Positions 44,910 through 58,439 of a stretch of 64,000 bases of DNA are shown one piece after another. The DNA is from Sphaerosporella brunnea (Eukaryota > Ascomycota > Pezizomycetes > Pezizales > Pyronemataceae). Numbering within the stretch: the first letter of the stretch is position 1; every line of letters begins with the position of its first letter. Both the position numbers and the translations under genes were made by a program. The stretch is taken from the NCBI GenBank assembly GCA_008704415.1, contig VXIS01000007.1, positions 124,001 to 188,000 of the forward strand, in the 5' to 3' direction. The notes under the pieces are model-generated. The model searched no databases and was not told where the DNA came from. It saw nothing but the letters and a program-made list of their open reading frames with translations.

Positions 44910-45969
44910 TGAATCCGCGCCCTGGGAAGAAGAAGCGGAAGTGGTGGGATCACTCCGGATGAGGGGTAGAGAGACCGAAGAAGCGAAAAGCGACCAATTG
45001 TGTAGATCGTTTGGAGGCTTTGGAGTTTGCAGAAAATGCCAGAGTGTGGGACACCGATGAGAATGCGCATCCTGATGACTTGGTATGTTGGCGAAGCATG
45101 GGAGAAACTGCACCCAGGGTTTAGAGTTGATTAAAAAGTCATTTCTCGACATAGGGATTGCTATTTCTCCTGATGGTTCGCAGGATGAGCTGGAGGGCAT
45201 CGCTGTGGAGATAGGTGATTGCACAGGCACTGGCAGCGAAGGGGGATTATATTGTACCGTAATCTAGCACCGGCGGCTCAACGTCGTAAGAGGCGGACCG
45301 ACAATGGACTTTTAAGGGAGGATAGTGGGCCCACTTTGTTGCGCTTGCTGGAGGAGAGGGATCATAGCTTCGGACGATGAGGTAAAGGAGCACGCAGAAG
45401 ACGATCAATTGGATGAGTAGTTTCGCTTTTTTTTCCCCTCGCCTTATGATAGTCCTGCCCGCCCTATGTCCGCGTTGATACGGTACTCTGGTTACCACCA
45501 AACAAATCGATATGCTTCATGCTGCTCAAGTACTCTGTATTGCTGTGCCTCTGCGGCGACAATATCCTCGTTGTTTGGCTGAACATAAAAGTCTGGGGAG
45601 AGTACTCTATCGCGCCAGGTCCAGATGGCATCGATACCATCGGCGTCAGTGCTTGTCGTTGGAAAATACTCAAAATAGTCTGCGGCGAAAAGAAACCTAA
45701 GCCCAGCCTCCTTCCCCTCCTGGTCTCACGTCGAACTGCCCTGCCGCTGCCGCCGCCGCCGCCACTCCTTCCTACAGCCACTCACTTTGAACCTTCCTAT
45801 CCGCACACCACACTACACCTTGCCCACAAACTCCCCCTCCCCCACACCAAAGCCGAACACCTGCACCCCCCCCCTTCACTCGTAGCTGCCACCCCCAACT
45901 ACCTTGCCTACCTCTGTTGAAACCTGCATACCCTGGCGATGAAGACTGCTGCTGTTGGTCGCCAATAGA
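44910..45969. promoter_or_regulatory. Upstream region of NOT1
   Basis: No credible gene. The last 250 bp (45,700-45,920) are strongly C-rich on the plus strand with CTCCC and CCACACC runs, as in many fungal promoters and leaders. A minus-strand frame at 45247-45501 has a hydrophobic stretch but no recognisable family. Confidence 0.45.
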
Positions 45970-48900
45970 ATGTCATCATCTGGAAATAATCCGCCGCCCC
46001 CGAACAACTCTAGCCTTTCTTCTTCTGATCCTTCTAGCAATACTTCTTCGTCTTTACTACAGCCTCAGTCATCGTCATTGTCTAATACTTTTACCTCCAA
46101 TTCTTCTTCCTACCTCACACCTCACCTAAACTCAAACGACCTTCAACCACCTCTGTCTTCCGCTCCACACTCCGCCTCCCGCTTCAATTCTTTCGCGTTA
46201 CCCGCCTACAGAAACCCGCACCACTCCTCACTGACTCCCTCAGACCCTTCAGCTCCCTCTCCCGCTTCCACCTCCGCCCCCCACCTCGCCTCTCCATCAA
46301 CTACGATTCTCCCCCACAACAACCTTTTCTCGAACCCAAGTGTGGCGGAGCCAAGTTCTCGACACCTTTCCATCAGTTCGACCGCGTCCAACTATCCTTC
46401 CCAGCAGCAACCTCCACACTTGCTGTCGGCAACCTCCACAACGACATCCTCAGCTTTCTCGGGCTCAGCGGCGAAGACCGCTGGTGGCGGTGGAGGAAGC
46501 GGTAGTGCGGGGTCCGGTGTGCCAAATCTGTCATTGGGGCAGATCCACCTGCTCATCGCCACGATCAACGATCGCAATTACGAGACTAAGCGGAAGGATA
46601 TTTTGAAGGTACGTGTCTGCTTTCTCGTCCGTCATGTCGGATTCTGCTTCGTGTGTGAGTGTGCGGCAGTTGGCTACTTGCTCGGCTCCGCATCTGTTCG
46701 CAGGCCATCGCTGACTTTTGCAGATAACCGATTCCAACATGGAGGTCAATGGCAGGACCCTCCGGAAGCTGATTAGCGACAACTACTCGTACATAATATC
46801 AGCACCGGGTAGCAGCAGAGGAAATGACTTCCGAATCCTTAATGACATGGTCAGGAACATTGCAAGCTCCCCAGAAACGGCAAAAGAGAAGTTCGCCGAC
46901 GCCATAACCCCCGACACGCCGGAGCCTTCAAAAGTATTCAAAGACTTTGACTTGGCTGCGTTCTTCAGCTGTTTGGGTCTCGATGCATTTCAGCGCACTG
47001 TGCTAGCTCTAGGCTTCAAGGATCATCCTCGGGAGGACCTCCGATTAAAAGGTTTGGAGCTCTCGGCCTAGAGTCGTTGAGTGCTGTTGCTTACAGGTTG
47101 TAGGACTCGAGGTTTTGCAGAGAGCCTTCCCTTCAACCTTGGAAACTCTGGCGAACCCAAATAAGCACTCTGAAATGTCGGCAGATAGCATTGCCCACAT
47201 TCTTCACGGCCTGTTGGATCCACCCATACGACCTTTGCTGGAAGATTCTGATGCGCTCAAATTATCTTTTGCTGCTCGGTCGCGTTATAAGCACACGTCG
47301 TTACCGCCGCAGATATTCGACGTAACGGAGCCAGTGGAACGTTTGCGCCAACAAGAGTCGCTGGTAAACACACTGCAGCAAGTCGGGCCAAATGAAATGA
47401 ACTACTTGGAGCTGCTGAGGGGGAAAGGGATCGTCCATATTTCTGAGGCAGAAGTGGCGGATATCTTGACATTCATGGCAACTTCAATTGATCCTCTGGT
47501 GTGGGACGCCGGTAGCTTTGTGCAGGCGGTGCAAGCTGTGGGTGCTCTGCCGCAAAATTTCGACTGGGCTGAAGTCATTGAACATCTGGATCGTGAGGAT
47601 TTCCTCATTGAGGCTCAAGGCTTTCAGGCAATCCTTGATGCATTCAGTGAAGGAGTGTCTGCTCTGAATTTCCCCCTGGATAAGCTCTGGGGCGGTCGTT
47701 GGACCCACAGTCGGGCCCACTGGACTATTCTCCGGGCATTCCTCAAGACGGATCACATAGACATCACAAAGTTGACGGGGATTCAAAAGGTCTTGTCGTC
47801 GGATGACTTTACCAACGCCAGCAGTTCTTTGCAGCTGATGGTCGCGACGTTCGAAACGCATAAGCTCATTTCATACGCAGCCGTTGAAGCCTTGCTTCTT
47901 CTTTCATTAGACGAGGATGGTCTCCCCGATGTCAGAGACGCGGCCCGGCAAGAGTTGGACAGAGCTGCAAAGTATACTCCCGAACTGATTCTTTGTGGCG
48001 CTTTGATGATGCCTCCGCCTTGGCCTCCGAATCTTGATACCATCATCGAGCGACTGTTTGCAGCATTCTTCGATGGTCATACCAGTTATCAAATGGTCTT
48101 TTGGCGATTGTGGCAGATGGACAAGAAGTTGGTCACACAGCGTTTTGTTGATGCCTACATGCATAACCCTCTGTCCGTCACCAGGATACTTGACATCGCA
48201 CAGGAGTTGCGCTGTCTTAGCGATCTATTAGAAGTTCCGAGTGCCATGTTTGTGCTCGATGTCGCTTCGCTTGCAGCTCGAAGAGAACATCTCAATCTTG
48301 AAAAATGGCTCCAAGACATGCTCAGCAAGTATGGTGCCGATTTTTGGGGAGAGTGTTACCGGTTTTTGAGAATCAAGGCGGATGCCGAATACATGGCGTC
48401 AAGGGAAGGCAGTAAATCGCCGATGGTGGGCCTGAGAGTAGGTCCAGTGAACACCTTCCTCACCGTTTTGGATAGCAGGTATTCCATCAACACGTGTTAC
48501 TTCGATTTTCTCTCAGCTAACTTTTCGAGTCAACCCCCCATGGGACAAGAACTTCAGGAGCAGGTTACCCAAACGCAGCGGATCTGTATCCAAGCGTACC
48601 CTCGACTGATCAACATGGGAAATGGCTTCGACTCCATCATTTTGAGAAATAACGACGAAGGAAACACTTTCTCCACAAGCATCGACAAAGATATGCAATC
48701 AAACTATCGGGCCCTATATGCCCAGGAAACGGAAATTCGGATGCTCGTAGATTACATGCAGAAGCTGAAGAAATCAACCATTCCCAAGGAACAGGACCTG
48801 TTTGCCTGCATGATCCACGGGCTCTTCGACGAATATGATTGCTACCCCAATTATCCCATTCAAGCCTTAGCCACGACCTCCGTACTCTTCGGGAGCATCA

Positions 48901-51900
48901 TTCGCTACAAGGTTATTGATGGAATCCCTCTGCGCGTTGCTCTTGCCATGGTCTATCAAGCCGTGCGCGATCACACGACATCGACAAGCATGTACAAGTT
49001 TGGCCTTCAAGCATTGGTACAATTCCAAGAGAGATTGAGAGAGTGGCGGTCATATTGCATGCTACTGGCTCAGGTACCAGGCCTTCAAGGAACGGATGTG
49101 TGGAGTGTTGTACAGGAGGTGGTCTCTGGCGGCGTGGACCGTCAAATTGAGGCCCCAGGACTGCAACAGCCTGCATCAAATGGAGGGACTGACAGAGAGA
49201 CGGAAGCCGGAACCCCGGATCTGCCAAACGGGAACAATTTGCCTCCATCCCCCCAATCAAAGCCGCCTTTCCGCTCATTGTATGCGGATTCGCCCTCTGA
49301 AGGCGTGTTTGAGGACCCCAACGAAGATGTTCAGGACAAAGTTCTCTTCATCGTCAACAATGTCTCTCAGTCCAACTTGGAAAACAAACTTAAGGAGCTG
49401 CGGGAATGGCTTGAAGAAGCCCACCATCAGTGGTTTGCTGATTATCTTGTGGTGAAGCGAGCAAAGATGGAGCCCAACTACCATGGCCTCTACCTGGATC
49501 TTCTCACCAAATTTGGTCACAAGGGCTTGGTGAACGAAGTTCTCCGCGAGACCTACGTCAATGTAATCAAGCTCCTCAACGCTGAGACTACATTGAGCAA
49601 CTCGACCGAACGGACGCATTTGAAAAACCTTGGTGCATGGCTCGGCGGGCTGACTCTTGCCAAAGACAAGCCGATCAAATTCAAGAATATATCCTTCAAG
49701 GATTTGATCATTGAAGGCTGGGAGACTGATCGTTTGATTGTGGTTTTGCCTTTCACCTGTAAGGTCCTGGAGCAAGCTACGAAATCGACAGCCTTCCGGC
49801 CACCAAATCCCTGGCTGATGGCGATATTGCGTCTGCTCAAAGAGATGTACGACAACGTCGCTTTGAAGCTCAATCTTAAATTCGAGATCGAAGTTTTGTG
49901 CAAGAACTTGGGACTTGATGTGAAGGATATCGAGGCGGCCACGGATATTGCGGAGGTAAAAGAACGACAAGCAGTCAAAGAGGTCGAAGCAGAGGAAGAA
50001 GCAGCACTGCTGGACAACCTTTCGCTGCAGCAGCAAGAATACCCGCCGATTTCTCATCAAATTCCGCCGACCTTCTCCGAGAACATTGCGATCAATCCTA
50101 TCATCAGGGACGTATCTGTGAAGCGGGTCATCATAAATGCTATTGAGCGGACAGCTCATGAGATCCTCGGTCCGGTCGTGGAGAGATCGGTCGCTATTGC
50201 CACTATCGCGACCACCCAGTTGATTCAAAAGGACTTTGCTACTGAGCCTGATGAAAACAAGTTGCGAACTGCTGCCATTGGGATGGCACAGCGTCTTGCT
50301 GGCCATCTCGCCTTGGTGACATGCAAGGAGCCGATGCGCCTGAGCATGGTCAACAACATCCGTGCAGGGCTCCTTCAGAGCGGCTATAACGAAAGCGCAG
50401 TGTCGGAGCAGGCTATTACGATGATTGTTAATGACAATCTCGAGTATGTATGCCAAACCGTGGAGGCCGCGGCAGAGCGGGAATCCGTTCCTCAGGTCGA
50501 CGATAGCTTGCGTGGAGCCTATCAGATGAGGAAGCGGTATAGAGAGTCGAGGACCGGCCAGCCATTCGTATCCCCCGATGTGTCCAGATACGCTCTGCAG
50601 CTCCCAGACGTCTTCCGGTTGAAGCCGGGTGGCCTCACCCCTCAGCAGCTCAGTGTATACGACGAATTTGCTCGAGCCAGTCCGGTCACCGCCATTGAGC
50701 CTGCGAAGGGGCAAACACTTGACGGATATGAATATCTCCCTACTAACTTCCAGCAAGGAACTGCTGGAATTGTAGATGCGTCGTCTGTTGAGCGTCAACG
50801 CCCTTTAGAAACCCAGGCTCCTGTCTCTCCGCCACCACCCGCCTATGATCAAACTCAGTACCAAGAAAAAGTTGCTCATGCCATCCGGGATATGCGCCAG
50901 ATTGCCGAGGGCTGTGAGGAGCACGGCATCGATGAGCTTTCTCCCGACCACCCTGTCATTCAGTACAGAGAAAGTATCTTGCATCATATCGGCATAATTC
51001 CCAACAGCCACAAGCTCAAGGAGACTGTTCTCCGTGGAGCTGCTTCACTCCTGTGCAATATGATTTACGAGGATGATCTGCCTTCGTTGGCTATGGAGTC
51101 CATGGTTACTCTTCTCCGCGGGCTTTGCGATATCTCGCCGAATACCGGGAAGGAAGTCAACATGTACCTCACCGGGGACAAAGAGGATGGAGTCACAGAG
51201 CGCATTCCCCCGAATGTCAAGACCACGATTGTGCTCCTCAAGAACCAGTTGTTGATGCCGACGGATCTGGATCAGAGCTTGTCCAAGCTAATTGCAGCGA
51301 GGAAACCTATCGCCTTGGAGTTTTTGTCTGGCTTGCTCAAAGAGACCGAGCACTGCGACGAGCCCCTACTCTATAGGACTGACTTTGCGACATCTTTCGA
51401 TGCTATTGGCGAGTGGATCAAGCAGGATCCCTCAAACCAGGCAGCCTCCACGCTTCTCAAAGACCTTCATAATTCCGAAGAGGAGGATGAGGAACGCAAC
51501 CTCAGAGACCAAATGGAGTATATCTTCGTGGAGTGGGTACAGTTGTACCAGCACATCTCGACCACTGAGAAGAACTACCAGGCGTTCATCGTTCAATTGC
51601 ATCACGCGAAATATCTGGGGGATCTTCCGAGATCCGTGGAGTTCTTCCGTTCTTGTATCGAGCACTGCATCGATGAGTACGAGAGCCAGAACCGGAACGG
51701 CTCTAGCATCGCGACCAACTGCTATATCCCTATCGACGCCTTTGCAAAGATGGTCATGCTGCTGGTTAGGTACCAAGTGGATGATGCGGTCCCAGGCGAG
51801 CAGTTGAACAAAGTCCAATACTTTGAGAGCATGCTTGCCAATGTTGTCTTCGTGTTCAATCATCACTACGAAACGCGTAGTGACAACTTGTGCTTCAAGG

Positions 51901-53176
51901 TGTTTTTCAGATTCTTCTCGAGCTTACTCTTCGAATACCGATCAATCGAGAGCCAGTTGGGTGAATGCAGAGAACGCATACTGGAGCTGTTTGCGGATTG
52001 CTTTTTGACTCTGCAGCCTGCCTTCTTCCCACTGTTCGCCTTCCACTGGGCAACATTGATAAGCCACCGGTTCTTCATGCCAAGGCTCTTGAGCACACCC
52101 ACTGTAGGTTGAACCTTTCCAATATGTATTAGGCAGATGCTAACCATACATAGGGCCAGCCAGTGTTTACCAAGCTTTTGGGCATTTTCCTTAGCTGGAT
52201 CGGATCGCTTTTGAAGCAGCAACAGCCCCTGCAGGGAGTTATCAAGATACTGCATCAAGGTGCCTTGAGACTGCTTCTCGTCCTCCACCACGATTTTCCG
52301 ACCTATCTTGCGGAGTACTACTTCCCAATCGTCGACGCGATTCCTACGGAATGCACGCAACTCCGCAATCTGGTCCTTAGCACTCTGCCACCATCCCTAG
52401 CGGAGTTCCCGGATCCATTTGCGAACGGATTACAGATCAAGCACTTGCCTGCGATCAAGGACACACCGCTGATCTCTGGTGATATTCCTGGGCCCTTGCA
52501 AAAGGCAGGTTTGAAGGGGCTTGTGGACAGCATCATCCAGAGCAACAGGGCACCAGCTGCTGAGCAAATCAGTTCCATCACTGAGCGATTGGAGTCGCCG
52601 CCCAGTTCTGGCATGGTCACTGTTGATGTTGGCACGATGAACAGCTTGGTTTTGTACGTCGGAATGGATGCCATTCAGACTGCTGAAGCTCAAGAACTGT
52701 CAGTGTTTGAACCCGAGAGTGTGCACGCGACACTTCTCTTCCAGATTGCCGTTGAACTGAAGCCCTATGGTATGTTTGTTGTAGCCTGATTAACCGATCT
52801 ACGCACTGACACTGCCAGGACGTCATTTCTTCTTGAGCGCTGCTGCCAACCACCTTCGTTACCCAAGCAGCCACACGTACTACTTCCACTGCCTGATCCT
52901 GCACATCTTTGATCGTGTCAGTGGCCTTCCTCAGGAAGAGCGCGTGCGCGAACAGATTGCGCGCGTGTTGGTGGAACGCTTGGTGGTTCACCGTCCCCAC
53001 CCCTGGGGCCTGATCATCACACTACTCGAGATGTTCCGCAGTCGCGATCAAGAGTTTTGGAATTTGCCAGCTGTCCGACAAGCTCCAGAGGTACTTTCTA
53101 GTCTTCACGACGCATTTCGGCTGTCATTCTAACGTATATCCAGGTTTCTCGCCTTTTCAGCGCTGTCCTGCCGTAG
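45970..53176 (+). CDS. NOT1: CCR4-NOT complex scaffold subunit Not1
   Basis: Six exons: 45970-46608, 46724-47051, 47104-52103, 52154-52769, 52819-53090 and 53144-53176, about 2295 residues, as expected for Not1. The N terminus is a Ser/Pro/Asn-rich disordered segment. Then comes the N-terminal helical region (SLGQIHLLIATINDRNYE, FFSCLGLDAFQRTVLALGFK, ANPNKHSEMSADSIAHILH). The central part holds the MIF4G-like CAF1-binding region and a CAF40-binding region (IIRDVSVKRVIINAIERTAHE, AIGMAQRLAGHLALVTCKEP). The C-terminal NOT domain includes HWATLISHRFFMPRL, LHHDFPTYLAEYYFPIVDAIP and NHLRYPSSHTYYFHCLIL, where Not2 and Not5 bind. The complex removes mRNA poly(A) tails and represses translation. Introns are 49 to 115 bp and all joins keep frame. 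The start could also be the in-frame ATG at 45955. Confidence 0.96.
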
Positions 53177-54111
53177 ATTGATGATACACCCCTCTCTTGC
53201 TTCTCAGACTTACTTTTCATTTCTTTTCCATTGTTTGCGCTTTTTACGAGGCTGGCGTTGGTTTGGGCATGGTATTCACACAGACACTCTTCACACACGA
53301 GTAATTCAGATGAAAGGGGTGATTGCGGGGAATTTGCTTCTTTGATGTCTACTATTGCTACTGTTGTGTCAGGCGGAGGGCTTGAAGGATCTATCCATAC
53401 TTTCTTCTAGTGTTTGGGATTGCGTCGTGTTTCTTTCTTTTCTTTTTTTTTCTCTTCTCCTCTTTTCTCTTGCTGCTACTCATGGCATGTGTTAGGGTTG
53501 GTTCATGTTGAAGAAGCTGCTGGGAGTTTGAGTGTTCTTTCCTTCCATTTCTACTTGGTTGTTTTTTTTTTTCTGGTTTTTTTTCTTCTTGTATGATGAT
53601 GATGAGGCTATGGGTACTTACTTAGTATGTACCTACCTAACTAGGTAGGTAAGTACTTATGGGATGGGCATATGAGGAGGGCTTTTCTATGGTTCTTTCA
53701 TGATTCAAAGCACATCAAGCGGGGTGTTTTTCTTTTTTCTTTTTGGTTTGTCGTCTGCTTGTGGATGTGTACCATACAAGATGTGTATGCAGAACCTTGG
53801 GGATGAACGAATAGTTGTGGTTGTCACAGAGCGCACTTAATATGGTAGGTAAAAAAATAATTGTTTGGAGTGTGCGGTTTCATTATCAAAACCCCATCTT
53901 GTTTAGTAATAGAAAAAAAAGAGACCATTGATATCGTGAAGGAAGGTGCGGGAGCCGTATAGCAAGGAGGTATACAAGAGAAGGAAAAGGACACTAGAAC
54001 CCCCCGTTTTTTCTCCGCGGCAGATAGACGCCGGCAAAACACAAAAACCTATGAAAGGAAAGCCATGCCTCCCTTCCCCACGCAGGAGTTGAGTTAGTTC
54101 TTATGACCATA
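53177..54111. other. Convergent 3' region between NOT1 and NDC80
   Basis: T-rich 3' flank of two convergent genes, with no gene. It contains T-runs (53440-53590) and a short palindrome at 53630-53651. Confidence 0.55.
53630..53651. repeat. CCTA-rich palindrome between convergent genes
   Basis: ACCTACCT and AGGTAGGT arms around AACT. CCTAGGTA-like palindromes of this kind are frequent in intergenic DNA of filamentous ascomycetes. A role in transcription ending is possible but not shown. Confidence 0.5.
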
Positions 54112-56290
54112 CTACGGCATGGAACCATCCTCGGCAAGTGCGTCCTCGCAGCGCAACTCGTAGTCCTCGAGACTCTTTTGTATGTGGATTTTGAAGTCAA
54201 TAACGTCAGACACAATTTTTTGAGTCTCGGAGTGGAGTTTTTCGCGCTGGAAGTTGTGGGCTTGGTGGAGCTCGTCGTATCTATTGGTGTCAATGTCAGT
54301 ATCCAATTATGCGTATATGTTGGCAGAGGAAGAGGTGACCCACTCGATACACGTGCCCTGCAGCTTCTGTTCCGCCTCCAAGCGACCCTTGTTCATACCC
54401 ACACGCATGGCCTTGAGGTTCGCGGCCTGCTTCTCCATTTCCGAGTTGGATATGTTGATTTCCTCCTGCATAGTCTCTTTGAGTTCCTGGTACTCGTTGT
54501 TCGCGCCCTGGACTTTAGCCTCGAGGGTCTCGAGCTCGTCTTTCTTGTCGGCGAGCGCCTCGGCGATGCGATCGATGTACTCCGACATCTTGATCGAGTC
54601 GTCCATGGTGTTGTGGATGTCTGTGCCGACGTCGCGGCGCAGGTTCTCGAGGAATGGCTTGATGAAGTTGCGGATGTCGGCGTTGAGGACCTGTGCGGGT
54701 TGATAGCCTGTTCGGCTGTCCAGGAGAAGCTTGTTGCTCTCGTCTTCGACGTCTCGGACTAAGGGTAGGATCTGGAGCTCGAAGTCGCGGCCTTTGGCGT
54801 GAGGGGCGGAGGCGGGAGTGATGCCGATCGCGTATGCGAGCTGGTTGTAGCGGGATACGGCGTGCTCGAGGGTGTCGAGCTCCTGCGCAGCCCCGAGCTC
54901 CTGCTCGTCGAGTTTGCGCTGGGACTCTTCCAGCTTGCTGGCGACCTGCTGGATACCCTGGTTGAGCTTTTCGCGCTCGGTGTTCATGCGGTCGATGTCC
55001 GCCGGGCTGAGACCCTGGGCGTCCACCTGCGCCTGCAGAATTGCTTCTTCGTTTTTAGCTTTTTCGAGTTCTTGGCTAGAGGCCTCAACTTCCTGTCGGA
55101 CTTTCTCGATCTGGTCCTTGAGCTTGATGCTTTTGTTTTCGAGGAGCTCGATGTACTGCGCGAACTTTTTGATATCTACTTCGAGGACGCTGCGCTGTTC
55201 TTTGGCCTGCTGCAACGGCTGCATCTCCACAGTCAACTTCTGGAGCTCTGCTTTGTACGCCTGATTTTCTTCTTGCAAGGTTTTGAGCTGGTCGTTCAAA
55301 CCAGCATCTCGTTCGTCAAAGGCTTGCAACATCTCCTGCTCGAACTCCTCGTGGTCGTCGATCTCGTTCAGCCACGCGTTGTAGCATTTGGCCATGTAAT
55401 TGAACACGATTCGTGCGGTGCCGATGCCGTGGCCTTCATCTTCGGCGATGCGGTCAAGATCTCCGGACCGGTACTGGTCCGTCACCTGCGCCAGTCCCAC
55501 CATCCAATACAGCATTCCCAGCATCGTCGGCCAGGTGTTTGCGGAGCCGACGGCGGTGAGCTGAGTCTTGGTGATGACGCTGCTGTAGGGATATCTCAAG
55601 TATTGGAGCAGGGGCATGACCTCGGCCTCTGGTTTCGTCGGGGCGAACTGGTAGTTCGGGTCGAGGCGCATATACAACCACTGGAAGATCTGGTAGAAAT
55701 CCTTCTGCGTGGGGCTCACCAGGGCATTTATGCCAAGCGTATACTTCATCTCCATCTCGAAGTTGTTTTCCAGCAGATACTCCTGAATTTCGGCCTGCAT
55801 CTTGCGCTTGAAGTTGGTATCCTTTAGAGGTCGTGGGTCCTTCTGCACGCTGTTCTTGGTAGTCGTGAAGAACGAGGCGCCGCTCTGGCCTGCCATCGAC
55901 GCGCGCCCGTACTGGCTGCTCCGCCGCGTCGTCGACGGCGGTGGCTGCGAGCCGGGAAGAAACGATTTGCGCACCGAGTTTCGCTTTGCCGTTAAGCTGC
56001 CCGACTCGCCTATAGTCCCGCCCATCGATGGCCGCCCCAGAAGCCCGCCCACTCCTCCCGTCCGTGGTGGCGCCATGGACATTCTCCCCGCGCCGGAGCT
56101 AGGCCGCTTCATCGCGGAAGCGGGTTGTGGGATCCCGCTGTACATGCCTCGTTCGAGCCCTGCGATTGTCTGTATACAAATACGTGAGTTGCTTGGTGTG
56201 GTGGTGGTGGTGGTGGGGGAGGACGCGAGGCGGTACTTCTCTGGGTCTCTTGAATGCGCTGAAGAGGTTTGTATTTGGGTCCTGCGACAT
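54112..56290 (-). CDS. NDC80: Kinetochore protein Ndc80
   Basis: Three exons (56290-56237, 56169-54344 and 54280-54112), 682 residues. The short first exon gives MSQDPNTNLFSAFKRPRE, joined to TIAGLERGMYSGIPQPAS, matching the conserved RPRET-type N terminus. The basic Ser-rich tail is followed by the calponin-homology domain (EYLLENNFEMEMKYTLGINA, KDFYQIFQWLYMRLDPNYQF, NTWPTMLGMLYWMVGLAQV), which contacts microtubules. The remainder is long coiled coil that pairs with Nuf2 and ends by joining Spc24/Spc25. The protein couples chromosomes to spindle microtubules. Introns are 67 and 63 bp. At the last intron two donors keep frame; the one at 54343 (GTGGGT) is preferred because it yields CIEYDELHQ, like other fungal Ndc80 tails. 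Confidence 0.95.
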
Positions 56291-57023
56291 GGCGGCGGTG
56301 GGATGGCAACGGGTGGCTGATATAGCTGATGCTGTTGTTGTGGTTGCTCAATGTGGGGTGGGGGGTGGTGGGGGGGGGGGTAAGGTGGGAGGTGTTGCTT
56401 CTGGTTGTTTTTCGCGGTAGTGGTGGTCCATCCCAGCAAAACAAACAAACAAAGACACCCGCGTAGATAGCAACCAGCGAGTGAAAAACGGTGAAATAGC
56501 ATAAAACAAATCTAGGAGAGTCAGTGCATGCATGCATTTTCCCAGCTGCCGTCGCCGCTTAGTAATTGCAGGTTTCGGCAGGTTTGTCCTGCTCTGCATA
56601 CATACTTGGAGGCGTATGCCGTGGTAGGCAGCGTGCTGGCTGGATGGATTATTGCTCGGCGTTGCTTGCTGGCTTGCTTGGGGCAACAGCACCCCTTGGG
56701 CGTTTCCCTGCTGGCTGGCGTTGGCACTTCCCGCCCCCCGTCGCCGTTGTGAATCCCTCGGTCCAACAGCTTTTTGTTTGCTGCTCTGTGTTCGCTTCTG
56801 TTCTCGGTTTGGCCGCTGAATCGTCCGTCCATTCCACTGCCACCACAAAGCCCCCCCCCCCCAAAAAAAAAGCTCCCTCCTCCTCCGCCTCCTCTCTTCT
56901 CTTCTGTCTTTCTCTCAAGCACACTTACCACCTGACAAAAAAAAAAGAGAATCGCCACCACCAGAGTGAAATCGCGAATCCCTTCCAGACACCCATCACC
57001 CATCCGATATCACATCTGGAAAC
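56291..57023. promoter_or_regulatory. Divergent promoter region between NDC80 and PEX14
   Basis: About 730 bp between two genes transcribed away from each other. It contains a G-rich run near 56355-56390, a C-run followed by an A-run at 56848-56870 and GCTGGC/TTGCTGGC repeats at 56636-56720. A minus-strand frame upstream of the NDC80 start is not supported. Confidence 0.5.
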
Positions 57024-58273
57024 ATGCGGGAAGACCTCATATCATCAGCCGTAAGTGTTGCCATTCCAAACATCCATTTCAACGCCAGACAGCTAACATT
57101 CACCACCCCTTCAGATTACTTGTAAGCTCTCCACGCAAATCTACAAAAAATCCCAAGAAAATCTAATAATCCGCCAGTCCTTTCGGACCCTACGGTCGCC
57201 TCTTCGCCCCTAGAAAAGCGCGTCGCGTTCCTGCGCTCGAAGAATCTGACGAACGAGGAGATCGATGCGGCGCTGCGAAGGGTTGGAGAGAGTCCCGCCG
57301 CCATATCTTCCGTGGTATCGAGTACACATTCCGTCCCAGCGTCCTATGCAGCTCCTCCTCCTCCGCCCCCCTACTCTCCCGGATACTATGCTCCCCAACA
57401 GCAGCAGCAGCATGCGCCGCCGTAAGCTCCCTCTTTTCCCCACTGCTCTGCATCCGAACCTCTGACACCACATGCTTCCACAGTATACCCGCCCGCGATT
57501 GGAGAGACTGGTTCATCATGGCGACCGTATCCGGTGGAGTAGGCTACGGCCTTTACTACCTGACCAAACGCTACGTGTACCCCCTGATTGCGCCACCGAC
57601 GCCCCCGGCCCTGGAGGCAGACAAGCAATCTATCGACGCGAAGTTCACAGAAGCCTTCGACATTCTGGACACGCTGAAGAACGACACTGCAGCACTAAAA
57701 TCCGCGGAAGAAGATCGCAAAGCTCGAGTCGACGCAGCATTGGAAGAAGTCGAGTCAGTAGTTCAAGACCTCAAGAACGCCGGTAAACGCCGCGAAGACG
57801 AGAGCAAGCGTGTGGGAGACGAGGTCCGCGGCCTGCGCGATCTGATCCCCAAGGCACTGGAAGGCCAGAAGGAATCCCAGAAGAAAGCGCTGGAGGACCT
57901 TCAGTCTGAGCTCAAGAGCTTGAAGCAGCTGGTCATGAACCGTACCGCCCCGGCAAGACCCTCCTACGTCCCCAGCGGCGCCATCGGCACCCCACCCCTC
58001 GACCCTGGCGCCGTCACAAATGGTACTTCTAGCTCTGCTGCTGCCCAGGCTCTCGGAACCGGTGGCAACGCTATTGGCGGCCTCGCCGGTAAGGATTCTC
58101 CTACGCCCGCCGTGCCTTCGTCGTTCCGTGGAATGGGAGCTGGCCTCGGTGGCAAGCCCAGCATTCCTGCCTGGCAGATGGCTGCGTCGCGTGCGAACTC
58201 GACCCCGCCTGCGGTCTCCAGCCCCTCCGCCACTGGAAAGAGCGATGCCGCTCCCGACGCTCCGGCCCCATAG
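57024..58273 (+). CDS. PEX14: Peroxisomal import docking protein Pex14
   Basis: Four exons (57024-57050, 57115-57121, 57178-57421 and 57484-58273), 355 residues. Splicing gives MREDLISSAITFLSDPTVAS, then SPLEKRVAFLRSKNLTNEEIDAAL, the conserved N-terminal Pex14 domain that binds Pex5 and Pex19. A Pro/Tyr/Gln-rich linker follows, then PARDWRDWFIMATVSGGVGYGLYYL, the hydrophobic membrane segment, and a coiled coil (about 145-240). The C terminus is Gly/Ser/Pro-rich. Pex14 is the membrane docking site for receptors bringing matrix proteins into peroxisomes. Exon 2 is only 7 nt (ATTACTT) but is required for the conserved ITFLSDP sequence. Introns are 64, 56 and 62 bp. Confidence 0.95.
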
Positions 58274-58407
58274 TATGTAGAATGGAACTTTGGGGTTGAA
58301 GTTGAGCATAAACCACCCCATCACCTTCCTTGGAATCGTTACGATGATGTGTGCCTTGGGAATTGTAGATTAGTTTGCATACCGCTATACTACATGATAT
58401 GAAGCAT

Positions 58408-58439
<32 letters not shown>

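Noticed and set aside
45247..45501. Minus-strand ORF with a hydrophobic segment upstream of NOT1
   Set aside because: One possible membrane segment but no family resemblance, no splice partners and a position in the NOT1 upstream region.
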